From ZC4RG19 sp036279475 (GTDB taxonomy: Bacteria > Actinomycetota > Acidimicrobiia > Acidimicrobiales > VFJN01): a stretch of 13,872 nt of DNA. The notes under the pieces were generated by a model, which saw only the letters and a list, made by a program, of their open reading frames with translations, made no database searches and was not told where the DNA came from. A program made the position numbers and the translations under genes. Positions 1 to 7,371 of this stretch are shown here, piece by piece (position 1 is the first letter of the stretch; every line of letters starts with the position of its first letter). The stretch lies in contig DASUJB010000126.1 in assembly GCA_036279475.1 (NCBI GenBank), positions 1-13,872 on the forward strand, in the 5' to 3' direction.

Positions 1-2
1 CC

Positions 3-794
3 TTCGGGCTGACCGAGCCCGACGCCGGCAGCGACGCCGGCGCCACCCGCACCACGGCCGTGCTCGACGGCGAGGAGTGGGTGGTCGACGGCCACAAGGC
101 GTTCATCACCAACTCCGGCACCGACATCACCTCGCTCGTCACCGTCACGGCCCGGACGGGCGGGGCGGGGCCGGGCCGGCCCGAGATCTCCACCATCGTC
201 GTGCCCGCCGGCACTCCGGGGCTGGCGGTGGAGCCGCCGTACCGGAAGGTGGGGTGGCACGCCTCGGACACCCACGGGCTCACGTTCAGTGGCTGCCGGG
301 TGCCGGCCGGCAACCTGCTGGGGGAGCGGGGCCGGGGCCTGGCCCAGTTCCTGGAGATCCTCGACGAGGGTCGCATCGCCATCGCCGCCCTCGCCGTGGG
401 GGTCATCCGGTGCTGCCTCGAGCAGTCGGTGGCCTACGCCGGCGAGCGCCGGGCCTTCGGGCGGCCGATCGGCGCCAACCAGGCGGTGGCGTTCTCGTGC
501 TCGGACCTGGAGGTGATGGCCGAGGCGGCCAGCCTGCTGACCTACCAGGCGGCATGGCGGCGCGACACCGGGCGCCCCTACCGGCGCCAGGCTGCGGTGG
601 CCAAGCTCTACGCCACCGAGAGCGCGGTCACCGCCACCCGCATGGCCACCCAGGTCTTCGGCGGCTACGGGTTCATGGACGAGACGCTGGTGGCTCGCCA
701 GTACCGGGACGCCAAGATCCTGGAGGTGGGGGAGGGGACCAGCGAGATCCAGCGCCTGGTCATCGCCCGCGACCTCGGCCTGCCGGTCGCTTGA
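3..794 (+). CDS. Acyl-CoA dehydrogenase, C-terminal 263 residues (5' end outside window)
   Basis: FAD-dependent alpha,beta-dehydrogenation of an acyl-CoA thioester, the first step of a beta-oxidation cycle or a branched-chain acyl-CoA pathway; cytoplasmic. The reading frame is open from the left edge, so the N-terminal helical domain is missing. The visible part opens with the flavin/substrate-loop motif LTEPDAGSD, then the middle beta domain, then the C-terminal helical domain with RRAFGRPI and QVFGGYGFMDE. The likely catalytic base is the Glu of GEGTSEIQ (nt 732-734), the position of the conserved Glu in the medium-chain family. The stop is TGA at 792-794. Substrate chain length cannot be told from this fragment. 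It has no evident link to the sugar genes downstream and probably ends a separate transcription unit. Confidence 0.93.
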   Translation, partial: FGLTEPDAGSDAGATRTTAVLDGEEWVVDGHKAFITNSGTDITSLVTVTARTGGAGPGRPEISTIVVPAGTPGLAVEPPYRKVGWHASDTHGLTFSGCRVPAGNLLGERGRGLAQFLEILDEGRIAIAALAVGVIRCCLEQSVAYAGERRAFGRPIGANQAVAFSCSDLEVMAEAASLLTYQAAWRRDTGRPYRRQAAVAKLYATESAVTATRMATQVFGGYGFMDETLVARQYRDAKILEVGEGTSEIQRLVIARDLGLPVA

Positions 795-812
795 CGGCGG
801 CGATGGTCGGTG

Positions 813-848
813 CCCGGGGGCGGCTCTGACAGACTTGTCGCCCCCGGG
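813..848. terminator. Perfect 10-bp GC inverted repeat between acyl-CoA dehydrogenase and rfbB
   Basis: The arms CCCGGGGGCG (813-822) and CGCCCCCGGG (839-848) are exact reverse complements around a 16-base loop. It lies 18 bases after the dehydrogenase stop and ends 6 bases before the rfbB ribosome-binding site. No T-run follows, so it is not a classical intrinsic terminator; U-less hairpin terminators are proposed in actinobacteria. It could instead be a leader hairpin affecting rfbB or a protein-binding palindrome. Only the inverted repeat is directly seen; its role is inferred. Confidence 0.4.
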
Positions 849-854
849 ATCTCC

Positions 855-859
855 AGGAG
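855..859 (+). promoter_or_regulatory. Ribosome-binding site deciding the rfbB start
   Basis: AGGAG lies 8 bases before the ATG at 868. This favours 868 over an in-frame GTG at 835, which would add 11 low-complexity residues ahead of the Rossmann strand. Confidence 0.7.
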
Positions 860-867
860 CTCCAGGC

Positions 868-1854
868 ATGAAGCAGTTCGTCACCGGCGGCGCCGGGTTC
901 ATCGGCTCCAACTACGTGCGCTGGGTCCTCGCCCACACCGACGACGAGGTCACCGTGTACGACGCCCTCACCTACGCCGGCAACCTCTCGACCCTCCGCG
1001 ACGTCGACGACGACCCCCGCTACCGCTTCGTCAAGGGCGACATCTGCGACCCCGGCACGCTGGAGGAGGCCATGGCCGGCCACGACGCCGTGGTGCACTT
1101 CGCGGCCGAGAGCCACGTCGACCGCTCGATCGCCGGCCCCGACGACTTCGTGACCACCAACTGCTTCGGCACCAACGTGGTGATGGACACCGCCCGGCGC
1201 CTCGAGGTGCCGCGGGTCGTCCACATCGGCACCGACGAGGTGTACGGCTCGGTCGAGGAGGGCTCGTCCCGGGAGGCGGACCCGCTGGCGCCCCGGTCGC
1301 CCTACTCGGCGTCCAAGGCGGGCAGCGACCTCATCGCACTGGCGTACCACTCGACCTACGGCCTGCCCGTCACCGTCACCCGCTGCACCAACAACTTCGG
1401 CCCCTACCAGTTCCCGGAGAAGGCCCTGCCCCTGTTCACCACCAACCTCATCGACGGCGGCAACATCCCGCTCTACGGCGACGGGATGAACGAGCGCGAC
1501 TGGCTCTACGTCGACGACCACTGCGCCGGCGTGGCCCTCGTGCTGGGGTCGGGGGCACCGGGCGAGGTCTACAACATCGGTGCCGGCAACGAGACCCCCA
1601 ACCGCGTGCTGGTCGACAAGCTGCTCGCCCTGTTCGGCGTGGGCGAGGAGCGGGTCGACCACGTGCCCGACCGCCCCGGGCACGACCGCCGCTACTCGGT
1701 GAACGTCGACAAGGTCACCGCCCTCGGCTGGTCCAAGCGGCGTACCCTCGACGAGGCCCTCGAGGAGACGGTCGCCTGGTACCGGGCCAACGAGTGGTGG
1801 TGGCGGCCGCTGAAGGAGCGGGCGGGCCTGGGCCCCCGGCTGCCCCGGCCATGA
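868..1854 (+). CDS. rfbB: dTDP-glucose 4,6-dehydratase
   Basis: Converts dTDP-D-glucose to dTDP-4-keto-6-deoxy-D-glucose, the second step of dTDP-L-rhamnose synthesis; an NAD-dependent extended SDR of the cytoplasm. The 328 residues are close to the usual family length. Visible motifs are the nucleotide-binding GGAGFIG (7-13), AAESHVDRS (79-87), the catalytic TDE (122-124) in HIGTDEVYG, YSASK (Tyr146, Lys150), the NNFGPYQFPEK substrate loop (175-185), and the RPGHDRRY stretch (269-276). The TDE triad separates this family from plain UDP-hexose epimerases. The ATG at 868 has a good Shine-Dalgarno site. Its stop overlaps the rfbD start by 4 bases (ATGA), so the two are co-translated. The partners rfbA and rfbC are not in the window. 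Confidence 0.96.
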   Translation: MKQFVTGGAGFIGSNYVRWVLAHTDDEVTVYDALTYAGNLSTLRDVDDDPRYRFVKGDICDPGTLEEAMAGHDAVVHFAAESHVDRSIAGPDDFVTTNCFGTNVVMDTARRLEVPRVVHIGTDEVYGSVEEGSSREADPLAPRSPYSASKAGSDLIALAYHSTYGLPVTVTRCTNNFGPYQFPEKALPLFTTNLIDGGNIPLYGDGMNERDWLYVDDHCAGVALVLGSGAPGEVYNIGAGNETPNRVLVDKLLALFGVGEERVDHVPDRPGHDRRYSVNVDKVTALGWSKRRTLDEALEETVAWYRANEWWWRPLKERAGLGPRLPRP

Positions 1855-2702
1855 GGGTGCTCGTCACCGGGGCCGCCGGGCAGCTGGGCCGCGACCTCCA
1901 GGCACACTGCGGCGCCGCGGGCGACGAGGTGGTGGCCACCACCAGGGCCACGCTCGACCTGGCCGATCGCGATGCCGTCTACCAGGCCATCACCACCGTG
2001 CGACCCGACGTCGTGCTGCACGCCGGTGCCTGGACGGCGGTCGACGCCTGCGAGGGCGACCCGGACACCGCCTACCGGGTCAACGCCCTCGGCACCCGCT
2101 GGGTGGCCGACGCCAGCCGGCGGGTGGGCGCCCACCTCGTGGCCATCTCGACCGACTACGTCTTCGACGGGACCAAGGACGGGCCCTACCTCGAGTGGGA
2201 CCGCCCCAACCCGCGGTCGGTGTACGGGCGCTCGAAGTGGGGCGGCGAGCGCGAGGTCGCGGCCCATGCCCCGGGGGCCGCGGTCGTCCGCACGTCCTGG
2301 GTGTGCGGCGAGCACGGCAGGAACATGGTCACCACCGTGCTGGGCCTGGCCGACCGTCCCGAGCTGGCCTTCGTGGACGACCAGCGGGGCCATCCCACCT
2401 TCACCGCCGACCTGGCGGTGGGCCTGCGCCGGTTGGCGGTGGCGCGGCTGCCGGGCCTGTTCCACATGACCAACCAGGGCGCGGTGAGCTGGTACGAGCT
2501 GGTCCGCGAGATCCTCGAGGCCGCCGGTCGCGATCCCGCCAAGGTGCGCCCCATCCGCACGGCCGAGCTCGACCCACCGCGGCCGGCCCCCCGCCCGGCC
2601 AACTCGGTCCTCGACAACGCCGCCCTCCGCCTGGCCGGCCTCCCGCTGCTCCCCCACCACCGGGAGAGCCTCGACCGCCTGGTGGCCCGCCTGACGGCGT
2701 GA
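1851..2702 (+). CDS. rfbD: dTDP-4-dehydrorhamnose reductase
   Basis: Reduces dTDP-4-keto-L-rhamnose to dTDP-L-rhamnose with NAD(P)H, the last step of the pathway. The 283 residues fit the usual length of just under 300. The N-terminal GAAGQLG (7-13) is the cofactor loop. STDYVFDG (100-107) carries the catalytic Thr101, and YGRSK (125-129) carries the Tyr/Lys pair. RTSWVCGEHGRN (147-158) and the C-terminal RPANSVLDN (248-256) are typical of RmlD. The start overlaps the end of rfbB (ATGA). The gene converges on dprE1 with only 6 bases between the two stop codons and no hairpin there. Confidence 0.95.
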   Translation: MRVLVTGAAGQLGRDLQAHCGAAGDEVVATTRATLDLADRDAVYQAITTVRPDVVLHAGAWTAVDACEGDPDTAYRVNALGTRWVADASRRVGAHLVAISTDYVFDGTKDGPYLEWDRPNPRSVYGRSKWGGEREVAAHAPGAAVVRTSWVCGEHGRNMVTTVLGLADRPELAFVDDQRGHPTFTADLAVGLRRLAVARLPGLFHMTNQGAVSWYELVREILEAAGRDPAKVRPIRTAELDPPRPAPRPANSVLDNAALRLAGLPLLPHHRESLDRLVARLTA

Positions 2703-2708
2703 CCGCCC

Positions 2709-4106
2709 TCAGCCCAGCAGGTCGAGGCGGCGCGCCAGGTCGCTCACGAGCCGGCGGTCGGGGTCCATGCGGTCGCGGACGTGGCGCCACTCGTCGAGCC
2801 GCGGGTACATGGCCGGTACCAGCTCGGGGCGCATGCGGCTCTCCTTGGCCAGGTACAGCCGGCCCCCCACGTCGACGACCCGCCGGTCGAGCCGGTCGAG
2901 CAGCTCGGCCAGGCCGCCGAGCCCGGTGGGGACGTCGACGGTCAGCGTCCAGCCCGGGCCCGGGAACGACAGTGGCCCCGGGTCGGCGGCACCGAAGTAC
3001 TTGAGCACCGACACGAAGCTGGGGGTCTGGTGGCCCGAGAGCGACTCGACGATGCCGCGCAGCACGTCCTCCTGGCCGAAGGGCACGAGGCACTGCCACT
3101 GCAGGAAGCCGCGACGCCCGTAGACGCGGTTCCAGCCCCGCACCATGTCGAGGGGGTAGAAGAACGTGTCGATGGTCTGCAGCTCGCCCCGCCGGTGGCG
3201 GGGTGCCTTGCGGTACCACAGCTCGTTGAACGCCCTCACGGTCGGCCGGCCGAGGATGCCGCTGGGGAGCCCCTCGGGCGCGGTGAGGGTGGGCAGCGGC
3301 GAGTAGGTGAGGGCGTCGCCGCCCCGCCGCCTGCGGTCGGGGACGTCGTCGACGCGGGCGAAGTCGCCCTGGGTGAGCACGGCCCGGCCCAGGGCCCGCC
3401 CCCGGGCCAGGACGTCCACCCAGGCCACGGAGTAGCGGTAGCGGCGACCGCCCTCGGACAGGAGGGCCAGGAGGGTGTCGAAGTCCGGCACCCGGTCGCT
3501 GTCGACCGACAGCAGGCTGGTCTCGATGCGGTGCAGGCCGATGGTGGCCTCGATGACCGTGCCGGTGAGGCCCATGCCGCCGCAGGTGGCCCAGAACTCG
3601 TCGGGGTGCTGGTGGGGGGTGAGCGTGCGGCGGGTCCCGTCGGGGAGGGCCAGCACCATCGAGCGCACGTGGGCGCCGAGGCTGCCGGTGGCGTGGTGGT
3701 CCTTCCCGTGCACGTCGGCGGCGATCGCCCCGCCGATCGTGACGTGCTTGGTCCCCGGGGTGACCGGGACGAACCACCCGCGGGGCACGACGGCGCGCAG
3801 GAGGTCGGCGATGGACGTGCCCGCCAGCACCCGCGCCGTGCCCGCCTGCTGGTCGAGCTCGAGGAGGCCGGAGACGTCCGTGGAGCACACGACGGTGCCA
3901 CCGGCGTTCATGGCGGCGTCCCCGTAGGAGGCGCCCAGGCCGCGGGCGATGGCGCCCCGGGGGCCGGCCGCCTTGACCGCCATGGCCAGCTCGTCGGGGT
4001 TGGTGGCCCGGACGACCCGGGCGGCGGACCGCGGCGACCGCCCCCAGCCGGTGACGATCTCCGGGTGGTCGGCGGTGCCGCCCCGCCGGCGGCTCCGGGA
4101 GCTCAT
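2709..4106 (-). CDS. dprE1: Decaprenylphospho-beta-D-ribofuranose 2-oxidase (DprE1-like flavoenzyme)
   Basis: FAD-linked oxidation of the 2'-OH of decaprenyl-phosphoryl-ribose, first half of the epimerisation to decaprenyl-phosphoryl-arabinose. The 465 residues match M. tuberculosis DprE1 (461). Matching motifs are GLGASYGDAAMN (57-68), the FAD-attachment DVHGKDHH (131-138; His133 equals the His132 flavin link), ADVHGKDHHATGSLGAHVRS overall, FLQWQ (334-338), VLKYFG (Lys369 equals Lys367), LYLAKESR (Lys421 equals Lys418) and YPRLDEW (434-440). At GWTLTVD (385-391) Thr389 stands where M. tuberculosis has Cys387, the benzothiazinone target; the nearby Asn385 is also Thr. The start overlaps the ubiA stop by 4 bases. 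The order dprE2-ubiA-dprE1 supports this function over a generic FAD oxidase. Confidence 0.9.
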   Translation of the reverse strand: MSSRSRRRGGTADHPEIVTGWGRSPRSAARVVRATNPDELAMAVKAAGPRGAIARGLGASYGDAAMNAGGTVVCSTDVSGLLELDQQAGTARVLAGTSIADLLRAVVPRGWFVPVTPGTKHVTIGGAIAADVHGKDHHATGSLGAHVRSMVLALPDGTRRTLTPHQHPDEFWATCGGMGLTGTVIEATIGLHRIETSLLSVDSDRVPDFDTLLALLSEGGRRYRYSVAWVDVLARGRALGRAVLTQGDFARVDDVPDRRRRGGDALTYSPLPTLTAPEGLPSGILGRPTVRAFNELWYRKAPRHRRGELQTIDTFFYPLDMVRGWNRVYGRRGFLQWQCLVPFGQEDVLRGIVESLSGHQTPSFVSVLKYFGAADPGPLSFPGPGWTLTVDVPTGLGGLAELLDRLDRRVVDVGGRLYLAKESRMRPELVPAMYPRLDEWRHVRDRMDPDRRLVSDLARRLDLLG

Positions 4107-5077
4107 GCCGTGTACACCGCCATGCCCACCACCGCGGCCCAGGCCACGCCGATGAGCTGCAACGGGCGGTCGCCCAGGACGATGTCCTCGGGGGCCGATC
4201 CCTGGCCCTCCTCGAGCACGAGGGCGTAGCGCAGCACGGCCATGACGAAGGGCAGGATGGAGAGCTGGTACCACGGGAGCAGGGGCGAGCCCGTCGCCGT
4301 GCCGGCCTTCTCGAACGCCCACAGCGAGTAGGCGACGAGCACGGCGCCCGAGGTGACGGCGCGCAGGTACGCCGTGTAGGCGGGTGAGTACGACTCGAGG
4401 ACGGCACGGAAGTCGCGGGCACCCTCGCCCATCTCCCGGTGCTCGGCGCCCCGCTTGCCGGAGATCACGAACAGCGCACCGAAGCTGGTGACCATGAAGA
4501 ACCAGTCCGAGATGGGGACCTCGGTGGCGGCCGCCCCGGCCACCGCCCGCAGCACGAAGCCGGCGGCCACGGCGACGAGGTCGACCACGGCCACGTGCTT
4601 GAGCACGGTCGAGTAGGCGGTGGTCAGGAGGACGTAGCCGCCTGCCGTCAGCACCAGGTTGCCGTTCACCACGCTGGCCAGCCCCAGCGCCGCGGCGACG
4701 AGGACGACGCCGCCCCCGTAGGCCACGGGCACGGGGACGATGCCGGCCGCCACCGGGCGGTTGCGCTTGCCGGGGTGGAGCCGGTCGGCGTCGACGTCGC
4801 GGGCGTCGTTGACGTAGTAGGTGCCCGCGGCGGCCAGGCAGAACACCACGAAGGCGAGGAGGGTCTCGAGGAGCCGCTGGCCGTCGTCGAGGACGCCGGC
4901 CGCGGCCGGCGCCGCGAGCACGAGGACGTTCTTGGACCACTGCTTCGGTCGGGCCAGGCGCAGCAGCCCGCGGGCGAGGGAGCGGGCGCGGCCGGCGGCG
5001 TCGGGCCGGCCGGGGCGGGGGGCGCCGGCGGGAGCGGCGGCCCCCGGCGGGCCGGACGGCGTGGACACGGTGCTCAT
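4103..5077 (-). CDS. ubiA: Decaprenyl-phosphate phosphoribosyltransferase, UbiA superfamily
   Basis: Probably transfers 5-phosphoribose from PRPP to a polyprenyl phosphate in the membrane, giving the precursor that DprE1 and DprE2 act on after dephosphorylation. The 324 residues carry a roughly 25-residue Pro/Ala/Gly-rich N-terminal extension, then LARPKQWSKN (41-50), then multiple hydrophobic helices. The first Asp-rich motif is NDARDVDAD (90-98; Asn90, Asp91, Asp94, Asp98), followed by RLHPGKRNRPVAAG; the second is YSTVLKHVAVVDL (155-167). The loop ISGKRGAEHREM (205-216) is like the actinobacterial phosphoribosyltransferase group and unlike quinone or heme prenyltransferases. It starts 13 bases after the dprE2 stop and overlaps dprE1. 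The phosphatase of the pathway is not here. The exact polyprenyl length is inferred from relatives. Confidence 0.88.
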   Translation of the reverse strand: MSTVSTPSGPPGAAAPAGAPRPGRPDAAGRARSLARGLLRLARPKQWSKNVLVLAAPAAAGVLDDGQRLLETLLAFVVFCLAAAGTYYVNDARDVDADRLHPGKRNRPVAAGIVPVPVAYGGGVVLVAAALGLASVVNGNLVLTAGGYVLLTTAYSTVLKHVAVVDLVAVAAGFVLRAVAGAAATEVPISDWFFMVTSFGALFVISGKRGAEHREMGEGARDFRAVLESYSPAYTAYLRAVTSGAVLVAYSLWAFEKAGTATGSPLLPWYQLSILPFVMAVLRYALVLEEGQGSAPEDIVLGDRPLQLIGVAWAAVVGMAVYTA

Positions 5078-5090
5078 GGTGGCCCGTGCC

Positions 5091-5873
5091 TCACATCCGT
5101 GCCGAGACCGTGCGCCACACCCGGCGCGGCAGGTGGCGGAAGGCGACCATCAGGTACCGGAACGTACCCGGTACCCACACCGTGTGCCGCCCGGCGGCCA
5201 GGCCGGCCACCACCGCCCGGGCGACGGCGTCCGGCGTGGTGGAGAGCGGGGGGGCGTCGTGCCCTGCCGTCATGGCGGTGTGGACGAAGCCGGGCCGCAC
5301 CACCAGCACCGACACCCCCGCCTCGGCGAGGTCGTCGCCGAGGCCCTGGGCGAAGGCGTCGAGCCCCGCCTTGGACGCGCCGTACACGAAGTTGGAGCGG
5401 CGGACCCGCTCGCCCGCCACCGAGCTGAGCACCACGACGGCGCCGTGGCCCTGCTGGCGGAGGCGCTGGCCGACGTGCAGGAGAGTGGACGCCGGTCCCG
5501 TGAGGTTGGTGGTGAGGAGCTCGGCGGCGGACTGGGGGTCGGCCGCCAGCCGTGGCTGCTCGCCCAGCACGCCGGCGGCCAGGACGACGCAGTCGACGTC
5601 GTCGGCGCCACCGTGGCCGGGCAGGGCCTCCCAGGCGGCCTTGACGGCGTCGGCGTGGCCGCCGACGTCGGTGGCGTCCCAGGCCGTGAGGGCCACGTCG
5701 GCACCCAGCTCCCGGAGCCGGTCGGCGACCGGCTCCATCGCCCCGGGGTGGCGGCCGGCCAGGACCACCCGCCGGCACCCCCCCTCCACCAGCCGAGCGG
5801 CCACCGCGGCCCCGATGTCGGACGCGCCGCCCAGCACGACGAGCGATTGGACGGCTCCGACGGCATTGCGCAC
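5091..5873 (-). CDS. dprE2: Decaprenylphospho-beta-D-erythro-pentofuranosid-2-ulose 2-reductase (DprE2-like SDR)
   Basis: Reduces the keto intermediate made by DprE1 with a nicotinamide cofactor to give decaprenyl-phosphoryl-arabinose. The 260 residues match mycobacterial DprE2 (254). Motifs are GGASDIGAAVA (15-25) for the cofactor, LAAGVLG (98-104), SSVAGERVRRSNFVYGASK (150-168; Ser151, Tyr164, Lys168 catalytic), and the C-terminal FRYLMVAFRHLPRRVWR (238-254). AGERVRR.NFVYG and the FRY..RH.PR tail are DprE2 hallmarks that most SDRs lack. The GTG start at 5873 was chosen because GAGGGAG lies 5 bases upstream and the protein then begins like its relatives; the frame stays open 21 codons further with no family resemblance. 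First gene of the minus-strand cassette. Confidence 0.92.
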   Translation of the reverse strand: MRNAVGAVQSLVVLGGASDIGAAVAARLVEGGCRRVVLAGRHPGAMEPVADRLRELGADVALTAWDATDVGGHADAVKAAWEALPGHGGADDVDCVVLAAGVLGEQPRLAADPQSAAELLTTNLTGPASTLLHVGQRLRQQGHGAVVVLSSVAGERVRRSNFVYGASKAGLDAFAQGLGDDLAEAGVSVLVVRPGFVHTAMTAGHDAPPLSTTPDAVARAVVAGLAAGRHTVWVPGTFRYLMVAFRHLPRRVWRTVSARM

Positions 5874-6102
5874 GGTGACTCCCTCGGTCCGGGTGGAGGT
5901 GCTCCAGCAGGTGCGGCGGGGGCACCCGCCGGTCACGACCGCGGCGGTCAGCCGCGGCGGGTCGGCGCGAGGCTAGTCGACACCGCCGTCGGGTCCCCGC
6001 GCCCCGGCATGTGCCGCCCGCTGGGCCCCACCGGCTAGCGTTTGTCCTCCGTACCGGTCGGATCGACGGATCGGGTCACGGAGGCGACGGGAGGATCCCG
6101 CC
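5874..6102. promoter_or_regulatory. Divergent control region between dprE2 and ugd
   Basis: These 229 bases hold no gene I can support and must carry promoters for both directions. Candidate actinobacterial -10 boxes of the TANNNT form are TAGCGT at 6036-6041 (plus, for ugd) and TAGCCT at 5970-5975 (minus, for dprE2). No convincing -35 box accompanies either. Two short inverted repeats lie in what would be the dprE2 leader: CGGCGGG/CCCGCCG (5914-5920, 5925-5931) and CCGCGGC/GCCGCGG (5939-5945, 5951-5957). Short GC palindromes arise easily at this base composition, so their role is uncertain. GGAGG at 6090-6094 is the ugd ribosome-binding site, 8 bases before its ATG. Confidence 0.45.
5879..5885 (-). 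promoter_or_regulatory. Ribosome-binding site deciding the dprE2 GTG start
   Basis: On the minus strand GAGGGAG is followed by TCACC and then the GTG at 5873. This supports the GTG start rather than the upstream ATG at 5936. Confidence 0.65.
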
Positions 6103-7371
6103 ATGGCGCAGATCGCGGTGATCGGGGCGGGGTACGTCGGCCTCACCACGGCCGCCTGCTTCTCCTCGCTCGGGCACGACGTCGTGTGCGCCGACATCGA
6201 CGAGGATCGCGTGGCCCGCCTCGAGGAGGGCGAGATCCCCATCGTCGAGGCCGGCCTGGAGTCCCTCGTGCGCGAGGGCCGGAGCGGCGGCCGCCTCCGC
6301 TTCGTGGTGGGCGCGGAGGCGGCGGCTCGCACCGCGGAGTTCGCCTACCTGTGCGTGCCCACGCCCCAGGGGGACGACGGCTCCGCCGACCTCTCCTACA
6401 TCGAGGCCGCCGCCCGCCAGATCGGCCCTGCCCTGCCGGCCGAGGCCGTGGTGGTGAACAAGTCGACGGTGCCCGTGGGCTCCACCCGCGTGGTGGAGCG
6501 GGTGCTGGGCCGGGACGACGTGGTGGTGGTGTCCAACCCCGAGTTCCTCCGGGAGGGCTCGGCCGTCCACGACTTCCTCCACCCCGACCGCATCGTCATC
6601 GGCAGCGACGACCAGTCGGCCGCCGTCCGGGTCGCCTCGCTCTACATCGGGGTGACGGCACCCCTCATCGTGACCGACCCCGCCTCGGCCGAGACGATCA
6701 AGTACGTCTCCAACGCCTTCCTGGCCACCAAGATCAGCTTCGTCAACGCCGTGGCGGCCGTGTGCGAGGCGGTGGGTGCCGACGTCAAGGACGTCGTGCT
6801 GGGCATGGGCTACGACAGGCGCATCGGCCACGAGTTCCTCAAGCCGGGGCCGGGGTGGGGCGGCTCGTGCTTCCCCAAGGACACCCGGGCGCTCGTGCAC
6901 ATCGCCGACTCGGCCGGCTACGCCTTCGACCTGCTCCGTGGCGTGATCGCCGTGAACGAGGAGCAGCTGCAGCGGGTGGCCGGCAAGGTGCGGGCCCTGG
7001 CCGGCGGTTCGCTGGAGGGGGTCAAGGTGGGCGTGTGGGGCCTGGCCTTCAAGGCCCGCACCGACGACGTCCGGGACTCGCCCGCCCTGCGCGTCGTCGA
7101 CCTCCTGCTCCAGCAGGGGGCCGAGGTCCACGCCTACGACCCGGCGGTCAAGGCCACCGTCCCCGGCGTCGTCCGGGCCGCCGACCCCTACGCGGTGTGC
7201 GACGGGGCCGACGTGCTGGTCGTCCTCACCGAGTGGGACGAGCTCCGCTGGCTGGACTTCGACAAGGTGGCCGGGCTCATGGCCGCGCCCCGCGTGGTCG
7301 ACGCCCGCAACCTGCTCGACAAGCCGGCGCTCGAGCGGCGGGGCTTCGCCTACCGCGGCATCGGGCGCTGA
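6103..7371 (+). CDS. ugd: UDP-glucose 6-dehydrogenase
   Basis: Oxidises UDP-glucose twice with NAD+ to UDP-glucuronate, the substrate of the decarboxylase encoded next. The 422 residues are typical of bacterial Ugd. It begins with IAVIGAGYVGLTTAACF (4-20, cofactor fold). Then come CVPTPQGDDGSADLSY (84-99), NKSTVPVGST (119-128), NPEFLREGSAVHDF (145-158), YVSNAFLATKISFVN (201-215, with Lys210), and the catalytic GPGWGGSCFPKD (249-260) with the thioester Cys256. The C-terminal UDP-binding domain has GLAFKARTDDVRDSPAL. The ATG has a GGAGG site. Its stop TGA shares one base with the next start (TGATG), so coupling is expected. It could in principle be another UDP-hexose dehydrogenase, but the following gene argues for glucose. 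Confidence 0.95.
   Translation: MAQIAVIGAGYVGLTTAACFSSLGHDVVCADIDEDRVARLEEGEIPIVEAGLESLVREGRSGGRLRFVVGAEAAARTAEFAYLCVPTPQGDDGSADLSYIEAAARQIGPALPAEAVVVNKSTVPVGSTRVVERVLGRDDVVVVSNPEFLREGSAVHDFLHPDRIVIGSDDQSAAVRVASLYIGVTAPLIVTDPASAETIKYVSNAFLATKISFVNAVAAVCEAVGADVKDVVLGMGYDRRIGHEFLKPGPGWGGSCFPKDTRALVHIADSAGYAFDLLRGVIAVNEEQLQRVAGKVRALAGGSLEGVKVGVWGLAFKARTDDVRDSPALRVVDLLLQQGAEVHAYDPAVKATVPGVVRAADPYAVCDGADVLVVLTEWDELRWLDFDKVAGLMAAPRVVDARNLLDKPALERRGFAYRGIGR

Noticed and set aside
791..796. TTGACG over the acyl-CoA dehydrogenase stop as an rfbB -35 box
   Set aside because: No TANNNT box lies 16-19 bases downstream, and the CAGACT candidate at 830-835 is too far away.
760..1683. Minus-strand open frame of 307 codons opposite rfbB
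   Set aside because: Low-complexity Val/Gly/His/Arg translation with no motif, opposite a clear rfbB. It is a compositional artefact.
2781..4229. Long plus-strand open frame of 482 codons opposite dprE1
   Set aside because: It is antisense to a gene with strong family motifs, has no recognisable domain, and high GC content removes stops from shadow frames.
5874..5936. Longer dprE2 start at the ATG at 5936
   Set aside because: The extra 21 residues (Cys/Thr/Ser-rich) do not resemble the family, and the GTG at 5873 has a well-spaced GAGGGAG site.
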